Origin: Lachnospiraceae bacterium
Lineage (GTDB): Bacteria; Bacillota; Clostridia; Lachnospirales; Lachnospiraceae
Assembly (NCBI GenBank): GCA_017432565.1
Contig: JAFRIW010000063.1
Location: forward strand, 17,935 to 81,934
Direction: 5' to 3'
DNA: 64,000 nucleotides
Shown here: one piece after another, positions 15,426 to 24,463 of the stretch
How the letters are laid out: each line of letters starts with the position of its first letter
Position numbering within the stretch: the first letter of the stretch is position 1
Notes under the pieces: generated by a model
Databases searched by the model: none
What the model was told of the DNA's origin: nothing
Seen by the model: only the letters and a program-made list of their open reading frames with translations
Program-made: the position numbers and the translations under genes

Positions 15426-17015
15426 TCACATCTGACTCTTCTCCCACAGCTCTTCCAGCTGTTTTTTCGTGATACCGAGCCGGTGGCGTGCCGCCAGTTC
15501 TTCTGTGTAATCCTCCGGCAGCCGGGCGGAATAATCTCCGGATTCCTGATGCGTTATGACCGGTAACAGTTCATAGCCGGCAAGCAGCGGCGCGCCGTTC
15601 TCATCCCGCTCCCAGGTTACTCCGGCCAGCCCGCCCAGAATCCGCTCCGGCGCATCCTGTGCCGAGACCAGGTTCCCGAGAGAATAAAAGACCGGCATGA
15701 CATGTCCGTTCATATCCATGTAAAGTGCTGCCGGCTGGAGTACATGCGGGTGCGTCCCGATCACCAGATCAACGCCTTCCTCAAGGAAAATTCCTGCCCA
15801 GTGCTTCTGGAAATCATCCTCGTCTGCGGAATACTCTGTTCCCCAGTGAACGCAGACGATGACCAGCTCTGCCGCCTCACGGGCAGAGCGCAGCTGTTCC
15901 CGCACCGTCTTCTCGTCCGAGAGCGTCTCCACACAGCGCGGCGCCTCCTCCGGGAGCGGTTGTCCGTTCGTCATCTGCGTGTAATTCAGCAGCGCAGTCC
16001 GGAAGCCGGCAGCTTCCGTCAGTACATAATCAGACGGCGTGCGGTCTTCCGGTTTCTGCAGATCGTGAATTCCGGCATACTGAAGGCCGGCACGGTCCAG
16101 CACTTCGGCTGTATCCAGCACGCCCTGCAGGCCCCGGTCCAGCATATGATTGGTCGCGCAGGTCACGACATCAAAGCCGGCATGCGCATAAGCGTCCGCC
16201 AGTTCCGGCGGCGACCCGAAAGGCGGCCGGCCGGAGATATTTCCGTTCAGGACAAGCGGCGTCTCCTGATTGACAATCGCAAGATCGGCACTGTCCACAA
16301 TATCTGCCAGCCCGCGGAACAGGAAATCATAATTCCCGCCCTGCTTCTTTCCGATCTGCAGGATCTGGCTGTGTGCGATCACGTCGCCTGCTGCCAGTAC
16401 GGTCAGCCGATTACTCCCGTCAGACTGCGCTTCCTGCGCATCTTCCGCCCCCTGATCCGCTTCCGCATCCGGCAGCGGCGCCTCCTTGAGGCCGAAATAC
16501 TCCCAGCGCCAGGCGGACCGTGTGCCGTCCGGCTCCGTGATCACCAGCGTGTGCCGGTCATGGTCGAAATTCCAGCTTTTGACCGACATGGTTAATGCCG
16601 AAGACATCCACGCAGGCCGCAGGTCCTGCCTGCCGTCCCGCTCCGTGAAGCGATAGATGAAGATGTGCTGAGAGAGCTCGTCCGAATCCTCCTCCACCCA
16701 GAAGGGCCTGTACTTCCCGAAACTGCCTTTTTTCAGGACCAGCAGCGCAAGCTCCTTTTTTCCGTCCCGGTCAAAATCCGCAAGCAGCGTATCCTGTACC
16801 GTCCAGTCGGGATCTGAGACATAGAGCTCCTGGTCCCCGCACAGAACCTGCACCTGCTGATTCTGAAGGATGACGCGGATCTGCTCTGCCGCACGGACGG
16901 TGAGGCCTGCTGCGCCAAAGAGCAGAAGTGCCGCGGAAATCACAAGGATTTCCGCGGCAGTTTTCAGTAATCTTTCAGTCGCTTTTTTTAGCAGTTTTTC
17001 AGTCACTCTCTTCAT
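15426..17015 (-). CDS. CapA-family protein (PGA_cap metallophosphatase fold) with N-terminal beta domain
   Basis: A 529-aa protein: an N-terminal membrane anchor or signal (ILVISAALLLFGAAGLTVRAAE), a beta-rich domain of ~160 residues with VRVILQNQQVQVLCGDQELY-like repeats and a calcium-like DFDRDGKKELA segment, and a CapA domain from about residue 200 (VLAAGDVIAHSQ, AIVNQETPL, CATNHMLDRG, CVHWGTEYS, GTHPHVLQP). CapA-like proteins act in poly-gamma-glutamate or capsule export. The start overlaps the DUF3160 stop (TGATG at 17015-17017), a translational-coupling arrangement; an ATG at 17027 is also possible. Confidence 0.85.
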   Translation of the reverse strand: MKRVTEKLLKKATERLLKTAAEILVISAALLLFGAAGLTVRAAEQIRVILQNQQVQVLCGDQELYVSDPDWTVQDTLLADFDRDGKKELALLVLKKGSFGKYRPFWVEEDSDELSQHIFIYRFTERDGRQDLRPAWMSSALTMSVKSWNFDHDRHTLVITEPDGTRSAWRWEYFGLKEAPLPDAEADQGAEDAQEAQSDGSNRLTVLAAGDVIAHSQILQIGKKQGGNYDFLFRGLADIVDSADLAIVNQETPLVLNGNISGRPPFGSPPELADAYAHAGFDVVTCATNHMLDRGLQGVLDTAEVLDRAGLQYAGIHDLQKPEDRTPSDYVLTEAAGFRTALLNYTQMTNGQPLPEEAPRCVETLSDEKTVREQLRSAREAAELVIVCVHWGTEYSADEDDFQKHWAGIFLEEGVDLVIGTHPHVLQPAALYMDMNGHVMPVFYSLGNLVSAQDAPERILGGLAGVTWERDENGAPLLAGYELLPVITHQESGDYSARLPEDYTEELAARHRLGITKKQLEELWEKSQM

Positions 17016-19357
17016 CAGTAATTCCATACTGCACGATAGTCCATCGTCCAGTCGGGCTTCTCTATTTCACACTTTTCGTAGGTATTATCATCATTCAGCT
17101 CGGCGCCGATCATCCGCCGCCACTCCGAATCCGTCAGCCGCTCATCGATCGGCTGGACAAATTCATAATAATTATAGACGCTTCCGGAGGCGATCCTGAT
17201 TTTGCCGTCCACCGGGACTGCCACGTAGATGGTGGAAGGATTGCCGCAGGCGACCTCCAGCACACTGCCGTTCGGATCGGTGGCGACATCCACGACGAGA
17301 GCCGGCGGGAACAGACGGCTGTCCGGACGCGTCTCATCATCCTCCATCTGATCTCTGATGCTGTCTGCCCACAGGTGCTCCAGCTGTCCGCCGTAGGTTT
17401 TGATCAGTTCAAATTCCTCTTCGGAAGGTGTGATGTCCTGCAGTTCTTTCTCGGCAATGATCTGCAGTTTTCCTGCCAGCTCGGCGAGAATTTCCAGATT
17501 TGCCGCATCCTCCTCGGAGATCATATCGTAGTACTGCAGGCCTTCGCAGGTCTTCTGCGTGAGCGCGGCCAGCCTTGCATAGACTTCCGGCTCGGGTTCA
17601 ACGTAACCGCGGTCGTCCACTTCCTCTTCCGGTCCGCCGCCCATTTCTGCCATGAACTGCTTGGAATACAGAACCGTATCATGCTTGAGCTCTGTCCAGC
17701 TGCCCAAATAGGTCTCCAGCGTCTTCTCGGTCCAGGCCGTATTCTGCATGAAGAACGGATAGCCCTCACCCTTCTCCGTCAGAAGCGGCGTGAGCGTGTC
17801 GAGCCAGCCGGCATACAGGCTCACCTGATGAGATTCCTCCGGCGCATTGCTGATTCTTTCCCGGACAAAATCGAGCTGCTCGTCATAATTCGGATAATTG
17901 TCCATGCCCAGATAGCGGATCAGATCCAGCGCTGCCTCCGATCCCATGGCTGCCGGAATGTCCAGCGCAGTGGGCAGCAGGCGTTTTTCTTCGTTTTCAT
18001 TTTTCTTGACCTTGCTGTAGCACAGCTGCTGGAAGATGGCCGCATCCAGCGTGAAGCGCTGTCCGATGAATCGAAAGCCCTTGTTGACTTCGGCTTTATC
18101 CGTCTCACCGTCGTCATCCGCCATCGGGACAGAATTGATCGCCGGCGGCTCCAGCTCTCCGGTCAGCTTGTGGAAAGTCCTGAACTCTTTCTTCGTGCCG
18201 GGCAGATCTCCGGTCTCCGGGATGCTGCCGTAAGCTTCCTCGATCAGCGGCAGATATTCGAAACAGCCGCTGTCATCGCTGGTTCCCGCGAAGAAGGAGG
18301 TGACGGTATACAGTGCCTCCCAGTCTTCGATCGGCCCTTCATTCAAAGCAAGGCACATGAGCAGTGCGCTGCGGTCCTTCAGTTCGTCAGTCTGGATAAA
18401 ATTACGCCGCCCGTACCACATCATCGCCCGGAAGTACTGCTCGAGCGTCTCATCGCCCTCATAGTATCCGCGGGGCTTGTACTGAGAGTAGTCCTCAAAT
18501 TCCTCAAACATCGGCGACATACTGATGCCGGCCTGTTTCTCAATCAGAGCCAGCTCGTCTTCCGCAATGACACCGACTTCCTTCGGAAGCTCCGCATCCG
18601 GATCGAGGAGCTTTACGCCGACGGCGAAGAAGGCTTCGTTCAGGAGAGCCGCATCTTCCCACTCGGTGCCGGCGAGCTCCTCAGCCTGCTGCGCGCTGAT
18701 CTCCAGCATATCCTCGCCGATGGCCTGCAGACGGTAGACCAGATCATTTTTCTCGGTCTGCCTCAGCAGGTGGGCAAAATACAGATGATAGGTGTGCAGC
18801 ATGGAATCGACCGTGATGAAATTCGGCCGCTGCAGATAGCGGTTGTCCTCATATACTTCAAAGAACTCGCCTCCGCCGCCTCCGCTGCCCATCACGAAGA
18901 AGCCGTTTTCCACGAGCAGTTCCAGCGCTTCCTCCGGGAAATAGGAGAATTCTTCCGCATTGATCACATTAGAAAGATCTTCTTCCACAAAATATTCGGG
19001 AACGCAGGGAGCACCTGCCTCATCCGGGTTTTCGTCCGGATTCTCGTCAGGGTTTTCGTCCGGCTCCGTGTCCGGCTTCTCATCCTCTCCCTGACTGTCC
19101 TGTTTGTCCTTACTCACCAGGCCGAGCAGCGTCGGACGCGTGAAAGCGGAAGTCTCCTCCTCTTTCTCTTCTTCCTGCTGACCGGCTTCCTTTCCGTCGT
19201 CCTGCTTTTTGTCGTCCTTCTGATTATCCTTCTTCTCTTTTACGCCGGAAACCAGCCCCCGTGAGGCGGCATCCGCCTGTAAACTGCCCGCAAGGGGCGC
19301 CGCGCAGCAGCCGAGAATCAGTCCTGCACACAACACAATTGCCAGCTTCTTTTTCAT
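17015..19357 (-). CDS. DUF3160-family secreted protein
   Basis: A 780-aa exported protein. An N-terminal signal (KKLAIVLCAGLILGCCAAPL) is followed by a charged, Asp/Glu/Pro-rich linker (residues ~40-110 with DENPDENPDENPDE repeats) and a DUF3160 domain (FVMGSGGGGGEFFEVYEDN, NFITVDSMLHTYHLYFAHLL, then a mostly helical region). The function of DUF3160 is not known. It is followed without a gap by capA and preceded by the PH-domain gene, so the three probably share an envelope role. The Cys-Cys near residue 18 could make it a lipoprotein, but the lipobox is imperfect. Confidence 0.82.
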   Translation of the reverse strand: MKKKLAIVLCAGLILGCCAAPLAGSLQADAASRGLVSGVKEKKDNQKDDKKQDDGKEAGQQEEEKEEETSAFTRPTLLGLVSKDKQDSQGEDEKPDTEPDENPDENPDENPDEAGAPCVPEYFVEEDLSNVINAEEFSYFPEEALELLVENGFFVMGSGGGGGEFFEVYEDNRYLQRPNFITVDSMLHTYHLYFAHLLRQTEKNDLVYRLQAIGEDMLEISAQQAEELAGTEWEDAALLNEAFFAVGVKLLDPDAELPKEVGVIAEDELALIEKQAGISMSPMFEEFEDYSQYKPRGYYEGDETLEQYFRAMMWYGRRNFIQTDELKDRSALLMCLALNEGPIEDWEALYTVTSFFAGTSDDSGCFEYLPLIEEAYGSIPETGDLPGTKKEFRTFHKLTGELEPPAINSVPMADDDGETDKAEVNKGFRFIGQRFTLDAAIFQQLCYSKVKKNENEEKRLLPTALDIPAAMGSEAALDLIRYLGMDNYPNYDEQLDFVRERISNAPEESHQVSLYAGWLDTLTPLLTEKGEGYPFFMQNTAWTEKTLETYLGSWTELKHDTVLYSKQFMAEMGGGPEEEVDDRGYVEPEPEVYARLAALTQKTCEGLQYYDMISEEDAANLEILAELAGKLQIIAEKELQDITPSEEEFELIKTYGGQLEHLWADSIRDQMEDDETRPDSRLFPPALVVDVATDPNGSVLEVACGNPSTIYVAVPVDGKIRIASGSVYNYYEFVQPIDERLTDSEWRRMIGAELNDDNTYEKCEIEKPDWTMDYRAVWNY

Positions 19358-19404
19358 CTGCCTCCTCCCTTCCGTAAATCACCCTGAGTTCTGTCTGATT
19401 CTGC

Positions 19405-19848
19405 TTATGAATCCAGCAGATCGTCCATATCCGCGTCTTCCAGATGCGCGCCGATATTCTGCATGTTGATCGTGCGGCGGCGCAGCTTGCACTCCTCGGA
19501 AGCTTTATAGATAAAGTCCTTGATCTTCTGAGAGTGTTTAATGTTTTTTATAACCAGTGTCTTATTCGTGACATCAGAGGTGTAGCAGGTAATGGTGCCG
19601 AGTCCGAATATGCGCTGAAACAGTGTCCGGCTCAGCGAGATATCGCTGATGCGGTACATGTAGCAGTCCTGTTCCCTGACGTTGAACAGGCCGGATGTGA
19701 TCTGAAGATCATTATCATAGAACCGGTAGACCGTGAAGGTAAACGGGAGCCCGAAAAGCGCCCAGCGCTTGCGTTCCTTGTAGCGCAGAGTCCCTTTGCC
19801 TCCGTATTTATCCTCTTCCCGCTCGTCTCTCATGCTCTCGACTTCCAT
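19405..19848 (-). CDS. Bacterial PH-domain (bPH2/DUF304) protein
   Basis: A 147-aa soluble protein. Residues 20-115 fit a bacterial pleckstrin-homology domain: RYKERKRWALFGLPFTFTVYRFYDNDLQITSGLF, the DCYMYRISDISLSRTLFQRIFGLGTI motif typical of DUF304, and the NKTLVIKNIKHSQKIKDFIY end. Unlike most DUF304 proteins it lacks transmembrane helices. AAAGGAG precedes the ATG. It sits 13 bp downstream of radA and upstream of the DUF3160 gene. The ligand is unknown. Confidence 0.78.
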   Translation of the reverse strand: MEVESMRDEREEDKYGGKGTLRYKERKRWALFGLPFTFTVYRFYDNDLQITSGLFNVREQDCYMYRISDISLSRTLFQRIFGLGTITCYTSDVTNKTLVIKNIKHSQKIKDFIYKASEECKLRRRTINMQNIGAHLEDADMDDLLDS

Positions 19849-19861
19849 CGCCGTTCTCCTT

Positions 19862-21262
19862 TCATTCCAGCACTTCCAGCACTTCCTTCATGCCGGCCAC
19901 ACCGATCAGACGGATACCGCCGGCATTCTTGACATTTTTCAGGCAGCTCTTCGGGAGAATACAGGTCTTAAACCCCATTTTGGCCGCCTCCTGCACGCGC
20001 TGCTCTGCCATGGAAACCGCCCGGATTTCGCCGGACAGACCGATTTCTCCGAACGCTAATATTGTATCATCTATTGCGCGGTTGCGATAGCTTGAAAGAA
20101 TCGCCAGTGCAATGCCCAGGTCCAGTGCGGGCTCGGTCTGACGGATGCCGCCGGCCAGGTTGACATAGGCGTCATATTCCGACAGCGGCATGCCCAGTCT
20201 CTTTTCCAGCACCGCCATCAGCAGGCTCACGCGGTTGTAGTCGGTTCCGATCGCCTGGCGCTTCGCAAAACCGAAGGCGGTTTTGGTCACCAGCGCCTGC
20301 ACTTCCGTCAATACAGGTCTGGTACCCTCCATGGAACAGGTGACCACCGAACCGCTCGCGCCGATGGGACGCCCCGCGAGCATATACTCCGACGGATTCG
20401 GGACCTCGGCGAGTCCCTCCTGCCGCATCTCGAAAATACCGATCTCATTGGTTGATCCGAACCGGTTTTTCACTCCGCGCAAAATCCGGTAAGACGCGTA
20501 GCGGTCTCCCTCGAAGTAAAGCACGGTATCCACCATGTGCTCCAGCACCCGGGGACCTGCGACGGTTCCCTCCTTGGTCACATGACCGATGATAAAGAAA
20601 GTGATGCCGGTCTCCTTGGCGAGGCGCATGAGAACGCCGGTCGTCTCCCGCACCTGCGAGACGCTGCCGGGCGCCGCCTGCACGGTGGAATTGTACATGG
20701 TCTGGATGGAGTCAATGATGACCATCTCCGGACGGACGGACAGGAGCGTCTCGGCAATGGCGTCCAGATCTGTCTCGCACAGGAATTTCAGGTTGTCCGA
20801 AATGGTTCCGATTCGCTGCGCGCGCAGTTTGATCTGATGCAGCGATTCCTCACCGGACACGTATAAAAGGCTGTGCCCGGCGCCCGAAAGATTGCGGGCT
20901 GTCTGCAGCAGCAGCGTCGACTTGCCGATGCCCGGGTCGCCGCCCACCAGGATCATGGACCCGGCGACAATGCCGCCGCCGAGCACCCGGTCCAGTTCGG
21001 CAAAACCGGTCGGAATCCGCTTTTCACGCACATCCTCCACAGCGGAGAGCGGCACGGGCTGCAGTGTTCTTCCCCGCCCCGCGCCTGCGCCGGAAAAGCC
21101 GCCCGAGTAGGCCGCGGACGCAAGACCTGTTCCCGCCGGCGTGATCTTCACCGGCTCCTCCACCATACTGTTCCACGCCTTGCAGGCGGGACACTGCCCC
21201 ACCCACTTGGCCGATTCATAGCCGCATTCCTGACAGAAAAAAGCGGTTGTCTTTTTCTTCAT
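19862..21262 (-). CDS. radA: DNA repair protein RadA (Sms)
   Basis: A 466-aa RadA: an N-terminal zinc finger (CQECGYESAKWVGQCPACKAW), a RecA-like ATPase with Walker A GGDPGIGKSTLL (about residue 95), the RadA-specific KNRFG motif, and a C-terminal Lon-protease-like domain. It promotes branch migration during recombinational repair. ATG 21262 gives the canonical N-terminus MKKKTTAFFC; the longer frame reads into clpC. It starts 7 bp after the clpC stop, the order common in Firmicutes. Confidence 0.95.
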   Translation of the reverse strand: MKKKTTAFFCQECGYESAKWVGQCPACKAWNSMVEEPVKITPAGTGLASAAYSGGFSGAGAGRGRTLQPVPLSAVEDVREKRIPTGFAELDRVLGGGIVAGSMILVGGDPGIGKSTLLLQTARNLSGAGHSLLYVSGEESLHQIKLRAQRIGTISDNLKFLCETDLDAIAETLLSVRPEMVIIDSIQTMYNSTVQAAPGSVSQVRETTGVLMRLAKETGITFFIIGHVTKEGTVAGPRVLEHMVDTVLYFEGDRYASYRILRGVKNRFGSTNEIGIFEMRQEGLAEVPNPSEYMLAGRPIGASGSVVTCSMEGTRPVLTEVQALVTKTAFGFAKRQAIGTDYNRVSLLMAVLEKRLGMPLSEYDAYVNLAGGIRQTEPALDLGIALAILSSYRNRAIDDTILAFGEIGLSGEIRAVSMAEQRVQEAAKMGFKTCILPKSCLKNVKNAGGIRLIGVAGMKEVLEVLE

Positions 21263-21269
21263 ACTCTTC

Positions 21270-23750
21270 TCACTTCTTGTCAAAAGTGACCTCGCCGCCC
21301 TTGTACCCGATGGTGACGACGTCTCCCTCTCTGATCTCCTCCGCGAGAATCCGCTCGGACATCGCATCCTCAATAACGGTCTGAACCGCGCGCTTTAAAG
21401 GTCTTGCACCCATCTTCTCATTGGCGTACTTGTCCACGATATGCTTCTTTAAGGCCGGCGTCATCCGCAGTGTGATGCCCAGCTGCTCCTTCGCCCGGGC
21501 GCTGACCTGGCTGAACAGGAGGGTCGTGATCTGCAGCATCTCATCCCGGGTGAGCGGATGGAAAACCTGAATCTCATCGATCCGGTTGATAAACTCCGGC
21601 TTGAAGGTTTTCCGCACTTCCTCCATGACGCCGTCGCGCATCTTCTCATAGCTCTGCTGCGCGGTCGGTTTCGAGGAGAAGCCCAGCGTCTTGGGCTCGA
21701 TGATCTTCATCGCACCGACGTTGGAGGTCATGATGATGATCGTGTTCTTGAAATTGACCTTGCGGCCTTTGGAGTCCGTGATATGACCGTCGTCCAGGAT
21801 CTGCAGCAGAACGTTGAAAACGTCGTGATGCGCCTTTTCAATCTCATCAAAGAGGACGACGGAATACGGATGTCTTCTCACCTTCTCCGAGAGCTGGCCG
21901 CCCTCCTCATATCCGACATAACCGGGTGCGGAGCCGATGATCTTGGAGACAGCATACTGCTCCATGTACTCGGACATATCGACCCGGATCAGGTTCTTCT
22001 CGGAGCCGAACACCGCAGCTGCCAGCGCCTTGGAGAGCTCGGTTTTACCGACACCGGTGGGGCCCAGAAACAGGAACGAACCGATCGGGCGGCCCGGATC
22101 CTGCAGACCGACGCGCCCGCGGCGGATCGCTTTGGCGACAGCCGCTACCGCATCCTCCTGGCCGATCACGCGCTGGTGAAGTTCATCCTCCAGACGCATC
22201 AGTCTGGCGGATTCTTTTTCCGTGAGCTTGTTGACGGGAACCTTGGCCCAGCCGGAAATGGTGGTTGCCACGTCCTCTTCCGTGACCAGTATCTGTTTCT
22301 TCTCCTCGCGGCTCTGACGCTTTAATTCCGCATTCTGCCGGCGCTTTCTGCGGCGGGCGAGCTTCTTCTCGAGCTCATCCTCCTCATGACGCAGTTTTGC
22401 AGCCAGCTCCCAGTCCTGCTGTTCCACGGCCTGCGCCAGCTGCCGGTCGATCTCCAGGAGCGCTTCCTGCTCTTCCTCCGGCTGGTCCTTGCCGGACTTC
22501 AGATTCCGCAGACGAACCGCGGCACAGGTCTCATCGATGACGTCGATCGCCTTGTCCGGCAGATTCCGGTCATTAATGTAGCGGACGGACAGATTCACCG
22601 CCGCCTGCAGTGCTTCCTCCTCCACCTTCACACCGTGATGCTCTTCATATTTTGACACCACACCGCGCAGAATCGCCAGCGCCTCCTCCGGCGTCGGCTC
22701 CTCCACCGTGACCGGCTGGAACCGGCGTTCCAGCGCCGCATCCTTCTCCACATATTTCTGGTATTCACTGATGGTCGTCGCACCGATCAGCTGCAGCTCG
22801 CCCCGCGCGAGGGAGGGCTTTAAGATATTCGAGGCATCGATGGCGCCCTCTGCGCCGCCGGCGCCGATGATGGTGTGCAGCTCGTCCAGGAACAGGATCA
22901 CGTTGCCGCTCTCGATGACTTCGGCGATCACGCGCTTGATCCGCTCCTCAAACTCGCCCCGGTATTTCGAGCCTGCGACCATGCCCGACAGGTCCAGTGT
23001 GAGGAGTCTTCTGTCCTTCACGGTCTGCGGCACCTGGCCGTTCACAATCCGCTGTGCCAGGCCTTCCACTATGGCGGTCTTTCCGACGCCCGGCTCGCCG
23101 ATCAGGCACGGGTTGTTCTTGGTTCTGCGAGACAAAATCTGGATCACCCGCTCAATTTCCTGTTCTCTGCCGATGATCGGATCCAGTTTTCCCTCCGCGG
23201 CCAGGGCGGTCAGATCTCTGCTGTATTTCTCCAGCATGCTCTGGCTTTCCTCTTCGTTTCCGCCGCCGCTGTTGTTTCCCAGCGCCTTCAGATCCTGCTG
23301 GTATTCCCGCGGGTCCAGACCCATGGCTGCAATCGTCTCCAGATAGATTTTGCCGATGTTGGCGCCCATGGCCTCCACCAGTTTGATGCCGACGTTGCTG
23401 CCCTCCAGAATCAGGGCAAGCAGCAGATGCTCCGTTCCGATCAGCGCGCTGTGAAAACGCTCCGCCTGCTGATCCGCCATCTCAAGCACATAGGAAAGGC
23501 GCGGCGTATACTCACTGCGGTCCATCAGTGCGTTTCCGCCGTTCTCGCCATGAATCTGATCCATCATCCGGACCAGCTTCTCATCCGTAATCTCATTCTC
23601 CTCCAGCACCATGCCGGCCGCGCCGTTCTTCTCCCGAAGAAGGCCCAGCATCAGATGCTCGGTTCCGATATAACTCTGTCCGCCGCGCTTCGCGGCTTCT
23701 TCCATCAGGCGCAGTACTTCCTTTGCACTGTCCGTATACTGTCTGCTCAT
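21270..23750 (-). CDS. clpC: ATP-dependent Clp protease ATP-binding subunit ClpC
   Basis: An 826-aa Hsp100 unfoldase that feeds ClpP. Two N-terminal Clp repeats (each with the IGTEHLxLxL motif), AAA1 with Walker A GEPGVGKT (about 220), a UVR-like coiled-coil middle domain (DRQLAQAVEQQDWELAAKLR, about 440) and AAA2 with GPTGVGKTELS (about 560) are visible. The middle domain identifies ClpC rather than ClpA or ClpB. ATG 23750 has an AAAGGA site; the longer frame begins with TTG. The usual ctsR-mcsA-mcsB genes are absent upstream; instead a GntR gene and a long hairpin precede it, so control is likely different from Bacillus. Confidence 0.95.
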   Translation of the reverse strand: MSRQYTDSAKEVLRLMEEAAKRGGQSYIGTEHLMLGLLREKNGAAGMVLEENEITDEKLVRMMDQIHGENGGNALMDRSEYTPRLSYVLEMADQQAERFHSALIGTEHLLLALILEGSNVGIKLVEAMGANIGKIYLETIAAMGLDPREYQQDLKALGNNSGGGNEEESQSMLEKYSRDLTALAAEGKLDPIIGREQEIERVIQILSRRTKNNPCLIGEPGVGKTAIVEGLAQRIVNGQVPQTVKDRRLLTLDLSGMVAGSKYRGEFEERIKRVIAEVIESGNVILFLDELHTIIGAGGAEGAIDASNILKPSLARGELQLIGATTISEYQKYVEKDAALERRFQPVTVEEPTPEEALAILRGVVSKYEEHHGVKVEEEALQAAVNLSVRYINDRNLPDKAIDVIDETCAAVRLRNLKSGKDQPEEEQEALLEIDRQLAQAVEQQDWELAAKLRHEEDELEKKLARRRKRRQNAELKRQSREEKKQILVTEEDVATTISGWAKVPVNKLTEKESARLMRLEDELHQRVIGQEDAVAAVAKAIRRGRVGLQDPGRPIGSFLFLGPTGVGKTELSKALAAAVFGSEKNLIRVDMSEYMEQYAVSKIIGSAPGYVGYEEGGQLSEKVRRHPYSVVLFDEIEKAHHDVFNVLLQILDDGHITDSKGRKVNFKNTIIIMTSNVGAMKIIEPKTLGFSSKPTAQQSYEKMRDGVMEEVRKTFKPEFINRIDEIQVFHPLTRDEMLQITTLLFSQVSARAKEQLGITLRMTPALKKHIVDKYANEKMGARPLKRAVQTVIEDAMSERILAEEIREGDVVTIGYKGGEVTFDKK

Positions 23751-23785
23751 CGTTTGTCGTCCTTTCAATATATGTTAATCGTTCA

Positions 23786-23922
23786 GGTCGTAAAGATCTA
23801 TGATGGCGTCGGCGGCCTTGGTGTTACTCGTTACTTAGGCGCCGTATTTTGGCGCTTTATGTAACGCGAGCAAACACCATGGAGCGAGAGCGCCCGCCGA
23901 ACCATTGTGGATCTTTACGACC
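23786..23922 (-). ncRNA. 137-nt long imperfect hairpin between GntR gene and clpC
   Basis: The interval folds into one continuous hairpin on either strand. On the minus strand GGTCGTAAAGATC (5' arm, 23922-23910) pairs perfectly with GATCTTTACGACC (23798-23786). Inside it pair, in order, ATGG/CCAT, CGGCGG/CCGCCG, TGGTGTT/AACACCA, CGTTAC/GTAACG and GCGCC/GGCGC, with small internal loops. It starts about 12 nt after the GntR stop and ends about 35 nt before the clpC start, so it would be in the clpC leader. It could be a regulatory RNA, an RNase-processing site or a small mobile palindrome. No known riboswitch class matches. Confidence 0.6.
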
Positions 23923-23933
23923 CATAAGGAGAT

Positions 23934-24305
23934 TTACTTATATTCCGCATATACTTCGTCCACAAGGGCATGCAGATCGTCAAGGGTCAGGCTCCGGCAC
24001 CGCGCCTCCGCAAGAACCGGCCGCAGGTCGTTCCGGATGACTTCGATGGCCTGAGCCTTGTCGCAGGCAGCGGCCACGACAGTTCCGCGGCGGCGGTCCG
24101 GCTTCAGGATGCCCTCCTGCTTCAGGATCGTATAGGCTTTGTTGACGGTGTGCATGTTGACACCGATCAGATCTGCCATCTGCCGCACGGACGGAAGGGC
24201 TTCCCCCTCCGAGATCCGGGCAGTTGCGATTCCCATGACAATCTGGTTGCGAAGCTGCAGATAAATCGCCTCATCGCTTGTAAAATCAATCTCTACTACA
24301 ATCAT
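23934..24305 (-). CDS. GntR-family transcriptional regulator (YtrA-like, short)
   Basis: A 123-aa protein with a winged helix at residues 8-75 (IYLQLRNQIVMGIATARISEGEALPSVRQMADLIGVNMHTVNKAYTILKQEGIL is the canonical GntR N-terminal pattern) and a short helical C-terminal tail typical of the YtrA subfamily. ATG 24305 has AAAGGAT 6 nt upstream; the upstream extension in frame lacks a site. YtrA-type regulators usually sit beside ABC transporter genes, but here the next gene is clpC across a long hairpin. A GTTATAC-N5-GTATAAC dyad upstream is a likely autoregulatory operator. Confidence 0.85.
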   Translation of the reverse strand: MIVVEIDFTSDEAIYLQLRNQIVMGIATARISEGEALPSVRQMADLIGVNMHTVNKAYTILKQEGILKPDRRRGTVVAAACDKAQAIEVIRNDLRPVLAEARCRSLTLDDLHALVDEVYAEYK

Positions 24306-24389
24306 GTGATCCTTTCCGGCACCCGTGTGATCCGTGCGGTCCGCTGTGACGCGGCTTCGCACTTTACCGCAAAAAGCAGGAGTGCCATT

Positions 24390-24408
24390 GTTATACTCAG
24401 TGTATAAC
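24390..24408. promoter_or_regulatory. Candidate GntR operator, GTTATAC-N5-GTATAAC
   Basis: A perfect 7-bp inverted repeat with a 5-bp centre lies 85 bp upstream of the GntR start, just downstream of a TTGACC box (24422-24427, minus strand) that may be the -35. YtrA-type proteins bind such AT-rich palindromes in their own promoters. Confidence 0.6.
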
Positions 24409-24463
24409 ACATGACACTCCCGGTCAATGAACGAACTCTAAAGATTTAATAAACAGGATTCGA

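Noticed and set aside
16928..19264. A 778-aa open frame on the plus strand opposite the DUF3160 gene
   Set aside because: It is a shadow of the high-GC real gene: no ribosome site, arginine/histidine/glutamine-rich composition, and the minus-strand frame has signal peptide and family motifs.
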